Assembly (NCBI RefSeq): GCF_049608145.1
Contig: NZ_JBMYXF010000006.1
Span: forward strand, 28,074-92,073
DNA length: 64,000 nt
Source: Halocynthiibacter sp049608145
Lineage (GTDB): Bacteria; Pseudomonadota; Alphaproteobacteria; Rhodobacterales; Rhodobacteraceae
Direction: 5' to 3'
This document shows positions 50,523 through 60,700 of this stretch, in pieces (the first letter of the stretch is position 1; each line of letters begins with the position of its first letter). The notes below the pieces were generated by a model. That model saw only the letters and a list, made by a program, of their open reading frames with translations, had not been told where the DNA came from and ran no database searches. The position numbers and the translations under genes were made by a program.

Positions 50523-50636
50523 TTGCAGACGTTGGCGCAACCTCAACCAATGACCGCTTAGTCCGCCTTGCAGACCTTTAGAACGGTTGGAGGGTTGTTT
50601 GGTCTTGCTCGCTGAGGCGTGGTTTCGGTGGTCTTG

Positions 50637-51542
50637 TTAGATCCATTTTGCCATGGGGGGGAGACTCATTAATACGGCATTTGCGTCATGGCCGGTTTCC
50701 AAGCCGAATTTTGTTCCGCGGTCCCAGACGAGGTTATATTCCGCATAGAGGCCGCGATGCACCAATTGCGCGTCTTTGTCGGCCTCTGAGAAATCTGTTT
50801 CGCGGCGGCGTTCAATCAGCGGGACAAAAGCGGGCAAAAAGGCCTGACCCACGGATTGCAGGAAGGCAAAGTCTGTTTCCCAATCGCCGGTGTTGTGATC
50901 GTCAAAAAAGATCCCCCCAACCCCACGCGCGCGGCCACGATGCGGGACAAAGAAATATTCGTCGGCCCAGGCCTTGAAGCGCGCATAATAGCTGTCGTCA
51001 TGGGCATCACAGGCCATTTTCTGAACCGCGTGGAAATCGGCAGTGTCTGCATCATATTCCAGCGCCGGGTTCAGGTCAGACCCGCCCCCAAACCACCAGC
51101 CATGGGGTGTCCAGAACATACGGGTGTTCATGTGAACCGCCGGGCAATGTGGATTTTGCATATGCGCGACAAGGGAAATACCTGCGGCCCAAAACCGGGG
51201 ATCATCCTTCATGCCGGGCAGATCCTTGCGCGCAGCCATGGCGGCCACCGCACGTTCACCAAGGGTGCCATGCACGGTTGAAATATTCACACCGACTTTT
51301 TCAAAAACACGGCCACCGCGCATGACAGACATCAGCCCACCCCCCGCATCAGATCCATCGTCGGATTTACGCGTGGTTTCAGAAACTTCGAACCGCCCGG
51401 CAGGTTGATCCGAAAAAGGGCCGGTTGTGTGGCTGTCTTCGAGCGCCTCAAAACGCGCAACGATTTCATCACGCAAAGTACGAAACCAAGCCGATGCCTG
51501 TGTTTTCTCATCCTGCATGTCGGACAATGTTGTGTTGGTCAT
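50637..51542 (-). CDS. hemF: Oxygen-dependent coproporphyrinogen III oxidase
   Basis: Converts coproporphyrinogen III to protoporphyrinogen IX using O2. From ATG 51542 (GGAA six bases upstream) it has 301 residues, as E. coli HemF (299). NPHCPAVHMNTRMFW, WFGGGSDLNPA and the C-terminal RGLYAEYNLVWDRGTKFGLETG are signatures. An upstream extension to 51671 lacks conservation. It works aerobically downstream of hemE, 2.4 kb away. Confidence 0.95.
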   Translation of the reverse strand: MTNTTLSDMQDEKTQASAWFRTLRDEIVARFEALEDSHTTGPFSDQPAGRFEVSETTRKSDDGSDAGGGLMSVMRGGRVFEKVGVNISTVHGTLGERAVAAMAARKDLPGMKDDPRFWAAGISLVAHMQNPHCPAVHMNTRMFWTPHGWWFGGGSDLNPALEYDADTADFHAVQKMACDAHDDSYYARFKAWADEYFFVPHRGRARGVGGIFFDDHNTGDWETDFAFLQSVGQAFLPAFVPLIERRRETDFSEADKDAQLVHRGLYAEYNLVWDRGTKFGLETGHDANAVLMSLPPMAKWI

Positions 51543-51682
51543 GATCAATTCCATTTTCGCGCGTGTTTGACCGCCTTTTACGACGCCAGGACAGATTCCG
51601 CCAGAAAAAGCCTGAAGTGCTGGGGTGGATTGGCAATCTGCCGCAGCAGGCGTAGGATTCAAGCCAGACACGGGAGACGATA

Positions 51683-52072
51683 ATGGGTCTTAAAACCAGC
51701 CTGATCAGCGGCCTAATTGCCGCATTTACCCTAAGCGCCTGCAGCACCCCACAGGAACGCTGTGTGACGGGGGCATCGGAAGAACTGCGTCGTTTGGAAC
51801 GGCTTATCGCAGAAACTGAGACGGATCTTGCACGCGGTTATACAATAGAACAGGAATTGCGCCCCGGATTTGAGCTGGAATTCTGTCATGACGTGAACGG
51901 GAATTTTCGCTGGTGCAACCGGCACGTAACCCGGGTGTCCGAGAAAGAAGTTGCCATTGATCCGGCCGCCGAACAGCGCAAACTTGATGCCTTAAATGCC
52001 CGTCGTGATGCATTGCTGCCGGGCTATGGCGATGAACTAGCTCGCTGTAAAGCGGAACATTCTGAAAGCTGA
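51683..52072 (+). CDS. Small periplasmic lipoprotein
   Basis: A 129-residue protein with a lipoprotein signal peptide: basic start, hydrophobic core and lipobox LSAC, cysteine at about residue 20. The mature part is soluble and helical (EELRRLERLIAETETDLARGY) with a cysteine pair FCHDVNGNFRWC and further cysteines, suggesting disulfides. Asp is not at +2, so outer-membrane sorting is expected. GGGAG lies upstream. Conserved-type hypothetical; function unknown. Confidence 0.75.
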   Translation: MGLKTSLISGLIAAFTLSACSTPQERCVTGASEELRRLERLIAETETDLARGYTIEQELRPGFELEFCHDVNGNFRWCNRHVTRVSEKEVAIDPAAEQRKLDALNARRDALLPGYGDELARCKAEHSES

Positions 52073-52130
52073 TCTGGATCTATTCGCTATCGGATCGTGG
52101 GAAAACAATCAGCACCCACAATTCGGAAAA

Positions 52131-52937
52131 TCAGTGTGCAGGCACAGCGACCGGATCAATCAGGGTACGTCCGCCATCCACGTTCAGGATCTGGCCTGTC
52201 ACAAAGGCGGAACTTTCAGATGCTAGGAACTGCGCCACTTCCGCCACCTCACCGGGAGGAGCAATGCGCCCCATCGGGGTGTGTGAAATGATTTCTTCCC
52301 GATAGGTATCATGGGTTTTTAATTCGTTCAGCAGGCTTGTGCTGAGAACAGATCCGATGGCAACGGCGTTGACGCGAATTCGGTTTGGGGCAAGGGCCAC
52401 CGCAAGTGTGCGCGTCATCTGTTCCAGCGCCGCAGCGCTGATGGAATAAGCCAGCAGTTCAGGATGCGTATGACGCGCCGCGATAGAGCTGAGATTGATG
52501 ATCGAGCCCAAGCAGTTTTGATCCTGCGCATCATCGCCCCCTTGGGAAATCATACGCTTGGCCACCGCCTGACTTAGCCGTAAGGAACACATCAGGTTTT
52601 GTTCCATCAGATCCGCGACATGGTCCGCCTTTGGATCCAGCGGATCAGAAGGCTGCACCTGGCGGGCAGCGTTCACCAGAATATCAACACGATCAAAAGC
52701 ATCAATTGTGGCAGATAGCAGATTGGCAATCGTCAACTTCTTACGCAAATCCCCCGCGAACCATCTGATATTGCTGTCTTCTTCGATCTCGCCCAGCTCT
52801 TCGCGTAATTTATCTTCATCACGGTCTGCAAAGATGACATTAGCGCCTGCTTCAGCGAAATGGCGGGCAATCGCTAGGCCGACACCATTGGCCGCGCCGG
52901 TGACAATGGCGGTTTTTCCGGAAATCGAAAATGACAT
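52131..52937 (-). CDS. SDR-family protein lacking the catalytic lysine
   Basis: Short-chain dehydrogenase fold of 268 residues from ATG 52937 (a GTG two codons upstream is possible). The NAD(P) loop TGAANGVG (about 14-21), DILVNAA and the catalytic serine (NLSS) are present. The tyrosine motif reads YSISAAA where active SDRs have Y-x3-K: the lysine is alanine. C-terminal GQILNVDGGRT is typical. It may have lost oxidoreductase activity or rely on another residue. It lies downstream of rsmC and clpS on the same strand (42-base gap). Confidence 0.8.
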   Translation of the reverse strand: MSFSISGKTAIVTGAANGVGLAIARHFAEAGANVIFADRDEDKLREELGEIEEDSNIRWFAGDLRKKLTIANLLSATIDAFDRVDILVNAARQVQPSDPLDPKADHVADLMEQNLMCSLRLSQAVAKRMISQGGDDAQDQNCLGSIINLSSIAARHTHPELLAYSISAAALEQMTRTLAVALAPNRIRVNAVAIGSVLSTSLLNELKTHDTYREEIISHTPMGRIAPPGEVAEVAQFLASESSAFVTGQILNVDGGRTLIDPVAVPAH

Positions 52938-52979
52938 GGTCACCCCGTTTTATGATTCTTTAAGAAAGCCTAGGCGATA

Positions 52980-53987
52980 TCAGCGCGCAGCGCGAGGCTG
53001 TGATTTTGGCGCTGTGGCTTTGAGCACTTTAAAGCCACTTTCCAACACAACCTGATCCACCACACGGAAGTATTCCTGTAGGGTTGCCTCATACGGTAAC
53101 CCCTGATTTGCAACCAACCACAACGTGCCTTTGGGCGTCAGAAGTTTGGCAGCATTGATCAGAAACGCCTGCCCCAAAGCAGGATCAGCGGCGCGCCCGG
53201 TGTGAAAGGGCGGATTGGTGATCACGGCATCAACAGGTTCAGGCAATGTAACCTTACGCGCATCATACCAGTGAAATTGCGCGCGCGGATCGGTGATATT
53301 ACGTCGGGCGCAATCAAGTGCAGTTTTGCCTGCCTCAACCAGATGTAGGGTTTGTACGGCTTCGTTTTTCAGAATCTGCGCAGAAAGATAACCCCAACCC
53401 GCACCAAGATCTGCAACGCGGCGTCCGATTTTTTCGGGCAAAGCAGACGCAAGGATCGCTGATCCTTTGTCTATTTTTGCTTCTGAAAACACGCCAGGCG
53501 CAGTGATAAACCCATCGGGCCCTGCCGCCAGATCCGCATGCCAATCAGCAAAAGCCCCGGCGCGTTCCGGTGAAAAAGGTAGGGTGAACAGTTTACCATG
53601 CGCACGCGAAAAGGCTTCTGATACCAAAGTCAGTTTTTTGCAGGCCTTAAAGATACTGTCGATGCCGGCGGTTTTAGCGCCATCAATTGCAATAGGGCCG
53701 GACACATGTGCACTGGCTTCGGCCACCCATTTGCGTGCAAGGTTTTTCGCGCGCGGCATGCAGATTATCGCGGCCGCGGCTGTATCTGGCAGATCCTGTT
53801 CCACGCGGTAACCACGGTTTTTCCAGGTTTTGCAATCGGGATAAAAATCTTCGATGATAAGGACACGATCTTTGGGAAGATCCGACAGATCGGCCTCCGC
53901 ACCCGGACCAAAAACCAGAATATCGCCCGTTTCCGGCAACACAAAAAGACCGCATTCAAGCGCGGAGGGCAGACGGGCAGCTAACAT
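52980..53987 (-). CDS. rsmC: 16S rRNA m2G1207 methyltransferase-like (RsmC)
   Basis: A 335-residue two-domain protein as in RsmC: a degenerate N-terminal Rossmann domain (to about 165) and a C-terminal SAM-dependent methyltransferase with VADLGAGWGYLS (about 186-197), the adenine-binding acidic residue in LHLVEAGKTAL, and the N2-guanine motif NPPF (about 250). It starts three bases after the clpS stop, so the two are an operon. Confidence 0.85.
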   Translation of the reverse strand: MLAARLPSALECGLFVLPETGDILVFGPGAEADLSDLPKDRVLIIEDFYPDCKTWKNRGYRVEQDLPDTAAAAIICMPRAKNLARKWVAEASAHVSGPIAIDGAKTAGIDSIFKACKKLTLVSEAFSRAHGKLFTLPFSPERAGAFADWHADLAAGPDGFITAPGVFSEAKIDKGSAILASALPEKIGRRVADLGAGWGYLSAQILKNEAVQTLHLVEAGKTALDCARRNITDPRAQFHWYDARKVTLPEPVDAVITNPPFHTGRAADPALGQAFLINAAKLLTPKGTLWLVANQGLPYEATLQEYFRVVDQVVLESGFKVLKATAPKSQPRAAR

Positions 53988-53990
53988 ATT

Positions 53991-54344
53991 TTATTCTTTT
54001 TCCATTGTGCATTGCAGGGGATGTTGATTCTGACGGGCGCTTTCCATGACCTGGGCAACTTTTGTTTCCGCAATCTCGCGGGTAAACACACCGACCACTG
54101 CCAGGCCCTTTTTATGCACAGTCAGCATAATATCGAAAGATTCCGCGTGATTCAGGCTGAAATAGCGTTCCAGTATATGCACGACAAATTCCATCGGAGT
54201 GTAATCATCGTTCAGAAGCAGCACCTTATACATAGGCGGGCGTTTGGTTTTCGATTTCGTCCGGGTCAGAACGCCGGTTTCGCCATCACCGTCACCGCCG
54301 TCGTCATCGGTGGACATCACGGTCTTCATCCAGTCTGCGGTCAT
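53991..54344 (-). CDS. clpS: ATP-dependent Clp protease adaptor
   Basis: Delivers N-degron substrates to ClpAP. The conserved core KRPPMYKVLLLNDDYTPMEFV (in part, N-D-D-Y-T-P-M-E-F-V holds the N-degron contact residues) and VHKKGLAVVGVFTREIAETK are present, after an acidic flexible N-terminus. Several ATG codons compete (54344, 54329, 54317); I list 54344. The core is certain, the exact start not. Operon with rsmC. Confidence 0.92.
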   Translation of the reverse strand: MTADWMKTVMSTDDDGGDGDGETGVLTRTKSKTKRPPMYKVLLLNDDYTPMEFVVHILERYFSLNHAESFDIMLTVHKKGLAVVGVFTREIAETKVAQVMESARQNQHPLQCTMEKE

Positions 54345-54435
54345 TTTCGTCAAATCGTGCAAAAGAACATTCCATCGGCTGCGTTCACGAGAGTATATAG
54401 CTCCCTGAACACCAGTGAAAAGGGGCATTCCATTA

Positions 54436-55155
54436 ATGTCAGGTAAATCCGGTCAAAAACTGTCAACAATTGCGTTCGATGCGGATGACACTCTCTGGCA
54501 GAACGAATCCTTTTTCCGCCTTACACAAAGCCGTTTTAAAGAGCTTCTGCGCGACTATGCGGATAGCGATCATCTTGAAGACCGATTGCTTGCAGCCGAA
54601 CGACGGAACCTTGGTCAGTACGGATTTGGGGTGAAAGGGTTTGTCCTGTCGATGATCGAAACCGCCATCGAAATCACCGATGAACGCGTTCCAGCGTCAG
54701 TCATCCGAGAATTGATCGAAGCCGGACAGGACATGCTATCCCACCCGATACACCTGCTGGATGGCGTGCGTGAAACCCTTGAAACACTATCCCCGGATTA
54801 TAGGCTTTTGTTGATCACCAAGGGCGATTTACTAGATCAGGAACGCAAATTGGCACAAAGCGGGCTTGGCGATTTCTTTGACGGTGCCGAAATCGTTTCC
54901 GATAAAACCGCTGCAACCTATCGTGAGATTTTCAATCGCTACGCATGCGTGCCCAAAGAAACGCTGATGGTGGGAAATTCAATGAAATCCGATGTGTTGC
55001 CGGTGATCAAAGCCGGAGCCTGGGGCGTCTATGTCCCCTATGGCAAACCCTGGGCCTTGGAACATGCAGAACCCCCAACAGATTCTCTGCGTTATTCTGA
55101 AATCGCGACACTTGCGGACCTGCCAGGGCTGATCAAAACGATACAGGCTATATAG
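54436..55155 (+). CDS. HAD-superfamily hydrolase
   Basis: A 239-residue HAD phosphatase with motif I FDADDTLW (nucleophile Asp at about 15), a helical cap (about 25-95), motif II threonine in LLITKGD, motif III lysine near VSDKTAATYREIF and motif IV GNSMKSDVLPVIKAG. Substrate unknown; the phosphoglycolate-phosphatase subgroup is the closest in layout. Divergent from clpS. ATG 54436 with AAGGGG upstream is preferred to GTG 54415. Confidence 0.82.
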   Translation: MSGKSGQKLSTIAFDADDTLWQNESFFRLTQSRFKELLRDYADSDHLEDRLLAAERRNLGQYGFGVKGFVLSMIETAIEITDERVPASVIRELIEAGQDMLSHPIHLLDGVRETLETLSPDYRLLLITKGDLLDQERKLAQSGLGDFFDGAEIVSDKTAATYREIFNRYACVPKETLMVGNSMKSDVLPVIKAGAWGVYVPYGKPWALEHAEPPTDSLRYSEIATLADLPGLIKTIQAI

Positions 55156-55332
55156 GCAAATGTCCCCTAAACCCACAATATCTTGTAAAAAATACAGATT
55201 AAGCACAGTGTTGAGCCGACTGAAAAATAAAGGTTTTCCTGCACCCCACCCTGTGTTAGCCTAAAGCATAATAATAAAAAGCTGACCGGGAAAATCCGGC
55301 GGCATGAGGCAGACAAAAAGGCAGGCGACGTG

Positions 55333-56970
55333 ATGACACGTCTTAGACATGTGCTCCGCTCGGGGGTATTCTATTTCTTTTTAGCAATTGTGCTGTTCAC
55401 CGGCTTGGCTTCGGCTGCGCCCTATGCAGCTATGGTGATTGATGCGCGTTCCGGCGAAGTTTTGCATTCGCGCAATGCGGATACGCGGCTTCATCCGGCG
55501 TCTTTGACCAAGATGATGACGCTATATATCGCTTTTGAGGCCATCAAAAATGGCGAGATTTCCCTGGACACCCAGGTGCGTATTTCCCGCAATGCGGCCG
55601 CTGAACCCTGTTCCTGTCTTGGTTTACGTGCCGGACAACGCATCCGGTTGCGCTATCTGATCCGCGCAGCAGCTATCAAAAGCGGCAATGACGCAGCAAC
55701 TGCCATCGGCGAGGCCATCGAAGGGTCTGAGGCCGCATTTGCACGCCGCATGAACCGCACCGCAGCCGCTCTTGGTATGAATCGCACGACCTTTCGCAAC
55801 GCCAATGGCCTGACCGAAGCTGGACACTTGTCCACCGCACGCGACATGACAACACTGGGCCGTCATCTGTTTTATGACTACCCGGACTATTATAATCTGT
55901 TTTCACGTATCTCTACAGATGCAGGTGTCCGCCAGGTCAGTAACACCAACCGGCGCCTGCTCAGCAGCTATCGCGGCGCAGATGGCATTAAAACCGGCTA
56001 CACGCGGGCTGCGGGATCCAATCTTGTGGCCTCTGCTGAACGTGGAAACGAACGTATCATTGCGACCATGTTTGGTGGCACGTCTTCTGCTGCGCGAAAT
56101 GCACGGGTTGCAGAACTGCTGGACATGGGTTTCAGCCGTGCGCCAACCCGGGTGGCCGTGCGCCGCCCTGCCCTGCCGCGTTATGCGAATGCGCCGGCAC
56201 CTGCTGCGGCCAGCCGCAATCAGGTGACTGCAGTATCACGTTCTCTGATCCCAGTGTTGCGCCCTGTACGTGCCCCGGTTGTTGCCGAAGCACCGGTTGC
56301 GCCCCCTGCCCCGGATGAAGATCTGTTGCAGGCCCTCGAAGCCGAAATCGCCAATGCAGTTCAGGAAGTTCAGGCCGCCGACGTCGCACAGGAAGTGACC
56401 GAGGCGATGCAGGAAACCCCTGAGGTCGTGGCGGAAGCATCGGTCACAGAGGAACCGGTTGCCGAAGAAACCACCGTGGCCGCAGTTGAAGTGGAAGTGG
56501 AAACCGACACCACTTCCGAAATTGTTGCCGCTGTAGCAGAAGCCACAGGCGAAACCCAGATTGAAGACCCACAGGTTGATGTGGTTGCCGCAGTCGACGT
56601 GACACCTGAAAACGTCATTCCTGCGCGGTTCATTCCTGATGAAAACACGCCGCGTCCGGTGATCAATACAATCGTCCCCGAAGCCCGGCCACAACCACAG
56701 GAACCGGTCATCGTGACCCGTCTGACACGGTCCGGCGGTCGCGACTGGGGCGTCAGCCTTGGAAAATACGGATCTCAGTTCGAAGCAGAACGTGTGCTGT
56801 TGCGGACCGCTCTCGCGGAAACATCGGCCCTAGACGGAACCCTGCGTCGGGTCAGCCGGGGCGGTGGTGGCTTTGAAGCCAAATTCACAGGTCTATCCCA
56901 AGACCGGGCACAACTGGCCTGCCGCCGTCTTCAGGCCCGCGCCCAGAATTGCGAAGTTGTAAGACCGTAA
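55333..56970 (+). CDS. D-alanyl-D-alanine carboxypeptidase with SPOR domain
   Basis: Penicillin-binding protein of the DacA/DacC type, 545 residues. A signal peptide (to about 29) is followed by the peptidase S11 domain with S57-x2-K60 (SLTK), S117-G-N and K220-T-G. Next comes a long acidic linker rich in Ala, Val, Glu and Pro (about 270-460), and a C-terminal SPOR domain (about 470-545) that binds glycan strands stripped of stem peptides at the division septum. There is no C-terminal amphipathic anchor as in DacA; SPOR may replace it. A GTG three bases upstream is an alternative start. Confidence 0.9.
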   Translation: MTRLRHVLRSGVFYFFLAIVLFTGLASAAPYAAMVIDARSGEVLHSRNADTRLHPASLTKMMTLYIAFEAIKNGEISLDTQVRISRNAAAEPCSCLGLRAGQRIRLRYLIRAAAIKSGNDAATAIGEAIEGSEAAFARRMNRTAAALGMNRTTFRNANGLTEAGHLSTARDMTTLGRHLFYDYPDYYNLFSRISTDAGVRQVSNTNRRLLSSYRGADGIKTGYTRAAGSNLVASAERGNERIIATMFGGTSSAARNARVAELLDMGFSRAPTRVAVRRPALPRYANAPAPAAASRNQVTAVSRSLIPVLRPVRAPVVAEAPVAPPAPDEDLLQALEAEIANAVQEVQAADVAQEVTEAMQETPEVVAEASVTEEPVAEETTVAAVEVEVETDTTSEIVAAVAEATGETQIEDPQVDVVAAVDVTPENVIPARFIPDENTPRPVINTIVPEARPQPQEPVIVTRLTRSGGRDWGVSLGKYGSQFEAERVLLRTALAETSALDGTLRRVSRGGGGFEAKFTGLSQDRAQLACRRLQARAQNCEVVRP

Positions 56971-57030
56971 CACTGCGGTCTTGCACCTGTCTCCTTCCCG
57001 GGCAAAACTGTCCGGAAAGGAGCATCCCCC

Positions 57031-57720
57031 ATGACTGAATTTATATTCGCCCCCGCAGAGCAACCCGCGGTTGCCATTCACCAAAGTCACGCAAAGTTTC
57101 CCGTGCGCCGGATTTTCTGTGTTGGCAAAAACTATGCGGATCATGTGCGTGAAATGGGGGGGGATCCAAAATCTGATCCACCCTTTTTCTTTACAAAACC
57201 GGCAGATGCCCTTGTGGCCGATGGCACAACCATTCCCTACCCCCAGATGACTGACAATCTGCATCATGAGGCTGAGCTTGTGGTCGCGATTGGCAAAGGG
57301 GGGGCTGAAATTTCCGAGACCAACGCACTGGATCATGTCTGGGGTTATGGAGCGGGCAATGATCTGACCCGCCGTGATCTGCAACATGACGCCAAAGGCG
57401 CGGGACGACCCTGGGACATGTCAAAAGGCTTTGACAACGCGGCGGTTTGTGGCGCGCTTGTGCCAGCGGATCAATGCAAAAACGTAGATGCCTCAATGAT
57501 CCGCGCCCTGGTCAATCAGGACATAAAGCAGGACAGCACAACGGCGGAAATGATCTGGTCTGTACCAGCGGTTATCGCCTATCTGTCGCGTTTTGTGGAA
57601 TTGCAACCGGGGGATCTGATCTTTACAGGCACACCAGATGGTGTCGGGCCATTGAACAAAGGCGACAGCTGCACCGTTGAGATAGCCGGGCTGCCTTCGG
57701 TAACTGTATCCATCGCATAA
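57031..57720 (+). CDS. Fumarylacetoacetate hydrolase-family, fumarylpyruvate hydrolase-like
   Basis: A 229-residue FAH-fold enzyme with GKNYADHVREMG near the N-terminus, the metal-site glutamates in HHEAELVV (about 75-82), the aspartate in GAGNDLTRRDLQ, and the C-terminal GDLIFTGTPDGVGP. The short form fits fumarylpyruvate hydrolase (gentisate pathway) or acylpyruvase/oxaloacetate decarboxylase. No gentisate genes are adjacent, so the physiological substrate is open. AAAGGAG precedes the ATG; a strong terminator follows. Confidence 0.83.
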   Translation: MTEFIFAPAEQPAVAIHQSHAKFPVRRIFCVGKNYADHVREMGGDPKSDPPFFFTKPADALVADGTTIPYPQMTDNLHHEAELVVAIGKGGAEISETNALDHVWGYGAGNDLTRRDLQHDAKGAGRPWDMSKGFDNAAVCGALVPADQCKNVDASMIRALVNQDIKQDSTTAEMIWSVPAVIAYLSRFVELQPGDLIFTGTPDGVGPLNKGDSCTVEIAGLPSVTVSIA

Positions 57721-57726
57721 TTTGGG

Positions 57727-57764
57727 CAAACACCCCTACATTTTTCCAGATGTAGGGGTGTTTG
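57727..57764. terminator. Bidirectional terminator with perfect 15-bp stem
   Basis: CAAACACCCCTACAT pairs exactly with ATGTAGGGGTGTTTG around an eight-base loop, between the convergent FAH-family and outer-membrane protein genes. T residues follow on both strands. Confidence 0.9.
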
Positions 57765-57771
57765 GCTTGTT

Positions 57772-60700
57772 TTAGAACTTAGCGATCAGGTTGATGAATG
57801 CGCCTTTTTCGTCCTGGGTGAGATCGGCGAGATCATCTGAGAAGCGACCAAAGTTATAACCGATACCAAGTTTCACGTTGTTGTTGATGTGGCGATATCC
57901 CGCGACCAAGGCACCGTAATCTGTGGTGCCGGCCTGTTGAGCATCAAGCGCCCGGACTTCCAGCAGGGCATCCCAGTTGTGCACCACATGCCAACGCGCA
58001 TTGGCCACGGCCAGCAGCGCATTATTCTGCGTGAAAGTGTTGCTGCCAGCATCTGCGGTTTCAGACCAACGATAACCGATTTTACCGCCAATGGACCAAG
58101 TATCATTCAACTGATATTCCGCATCCACGCTAAGAATATGGCTGTGCTGTAGTGGGCCGCGTGTATCTGCGCCACCGGATGTGGTGATCACCTGACCATA
58201 TTCATCATAGACATAACGATAGCGTGCCAGAACATTCAGACGATCGTGCGCCACCGGACGATAGGCATAGCCAAGCGAGATCTCTGCAAATTTTGCATCC
58301 TGTTCGGCGGCATCAAGACGATCCGTATAAACAGCGTCAATGCTTCCGATAAAACGTGCATTTTCTGAGAACTCCGCGTTGTAATCCCCGGTAAAGGCCA
58401 GGGTATCCGCATCCCGGCTAGAGGCACCACCTTCCCCCCGTTCGCGACGCAGCTCAAGGCGGGCACGGGCGGCGCGGTTGGTATCATCCGAATAGGCATA
58501 GCCCAAAGACAGGGCCTGGCGTTCAAAATCATCCCCATCCGGATCATTGATGTCGCCAACCTCCAGTGCCAGAGACCAGTCACTGTATTCAGAGGCACTG
58601 TAATCCACCCCAAACGCCGAAGTCAGGGATCTGTGACGGCCAAACAGATCGCGGGTGTTTTCTGCCCAGATCGTCGTGCGGTCATTCAGATGACGTGTCC
58701 CCCCCAGAACAAACTGTCCCCGGTCTTTTCCGTTCAACGCCACACCGGACAGCGACCGGTCCGGATCCAGCGTATAGCCAAAATAGCTGCTGTTGCCGTT
58801 TTCAGCATTGTCATGGGTCAAAAGCGCCCGTGCCCCCATGCCGCCGGTCCCTTCTGAGACTTCGCCGGTGAGGGTCCAGTTTTGGTTCAGCTGCGCAGTG
58901 CCTCCGATCCCAAAACGTTCATTGCGTTTCAGACCACCGGTGCGTTCCACCGTGCCCTGACCATAGACATACCAGCTAAGCGTATCAGACGGCGTCGCGG
59001 TATAACGCAGGGCCAGATCCGTGCGGGTGCCGCTGTTGGTGGCATCCCCCGGATTGGTACGATCCAGATGTTCCACGCCAAAAGACAGCTCACGCGTGTC
59101 GGACAGTTTGTGGTGGATTTCCGCCCCCACTTCCAGATCTTCACGCCCGGCATCGTTTTCATAGCTGTCCGCATAAAACCGCAGACGTGTGCGATCTGAA
59201 GGTTCCACTTCTGCAAAGACACCAACAAGGGTTTCATCACTGGAAACGGAATAATCCAGCGATGTAAAACCTTCTTCACGGGTTTCATAATAACCGCCGA
59301 TCAGACCAGGGGTTGCAGAGCCAAGTTCCGCCAGATCCGCCTGCCCTTCCAGACGAATGGCCTGGCCTTTGCCGCCACGGGCATCTGTTTGCGTGCCTGT
59401 CAGACCGCCATCCGCAGATGTGGTAAATCCAAATCCAGGGCCATCAGATTGCGCGATCTCAAGTTCCGCCCAGGTCGTATCCGAATGCTGCCAGCGCAAA
59501 TCCGCACCAAAGGCTTTCTGATCCGCCGCGCCCGTGTCTTCAACCAGACCCGTTGCCCCCAGGCGCACAGTGTCACTGACCCAGGTTTCAACCCGAGCGC
59601 CATAAGAAAACCCGTCCAGATCGCTGGCGGTGGGTGTCCATTCATAGGCCGCCACCAGATTGACCGTATTGTCGCCATTTGGGTTCTCACGGATCAGACC
59701 ATCCGCGCCCGCATAGGCAGACAAAGGTTTGTTCAGGCGGATCACACCCTGGGTGTAATTGATGGTGTAATCTGTGCCATAGGCCAGTACCCGACGTTCC
59801 AGCACCCGTCCGTTTGTCGGATCTGTGATTTCAACTGAGATGCTGTCAGATCCCCGGCTGATATCCTGTTGCGACAGGAAATAGATGGACCCGCCGGTTC
59901 CGCGGAAAATATCGCGGCCCGGCAGGTTATCAGGCTGGGCGGCATATGCATTTACACGCACACGTGCCTCGCCCTCCGTCGTGGTACTTTGTGAGGCCCA
60001 TTCCCCGTGCAACCCATATAATGTGCGGGTGTTGCGGATAAACTCTGCGCCTTCGATGTTGGCTTCGCCATCGCCCCAGGTGATGTGGTTTCCATCACGT
60101 TCAGCACGCAGATACACACGGCCGCTGGTGGGCGCGTCTTCCACGATCGAGCTGTCATCACCATAGGTCGGATAGGCATCATCGCGATCAATCCGGTTCA
60201 GAACCGCCCGGGGATCGCGTTTATCAAGGTTGCGGAAGATATCAGACAGATCTTCCTCGCGGGTGTCCACAGAGGCTGTGATTTCTGTACCATTGGCCAG
60301 ACGCCCGTTGATATAGCCCGCGATCCGGCCACGCTGGTATTTATCCGTGCCTTCAATGTTATCCCCAGTGCGCCAGCCCAGTGTCACGTCAGCCACGCCA
60401 ACGTAAAACCATTCCGCACCTTGGATTTCCACATCCCGGGTCAGATCGATAGTGCGCGCTGCAACCCGCACCGCATGATCGCCAACAGGCAGGATCCGCT
60501 GCAGAACAAAACGACCGGACGCGTCCGCTTCGATCACCTCGCCAAGGGTCTGCACCCGTGCCCCCGCAGGCAGGCCGGTGCCCGATACGGTCACAGCCCC
60601 GCCCGTCACAGGAATACGCTGACGGTTCAGGGTTGTTGTGCCCTCTTCCTGCGCATCCTCATCAGAGATCCCTCGCTGATCCCGTTCAGACAGAGGCAAC

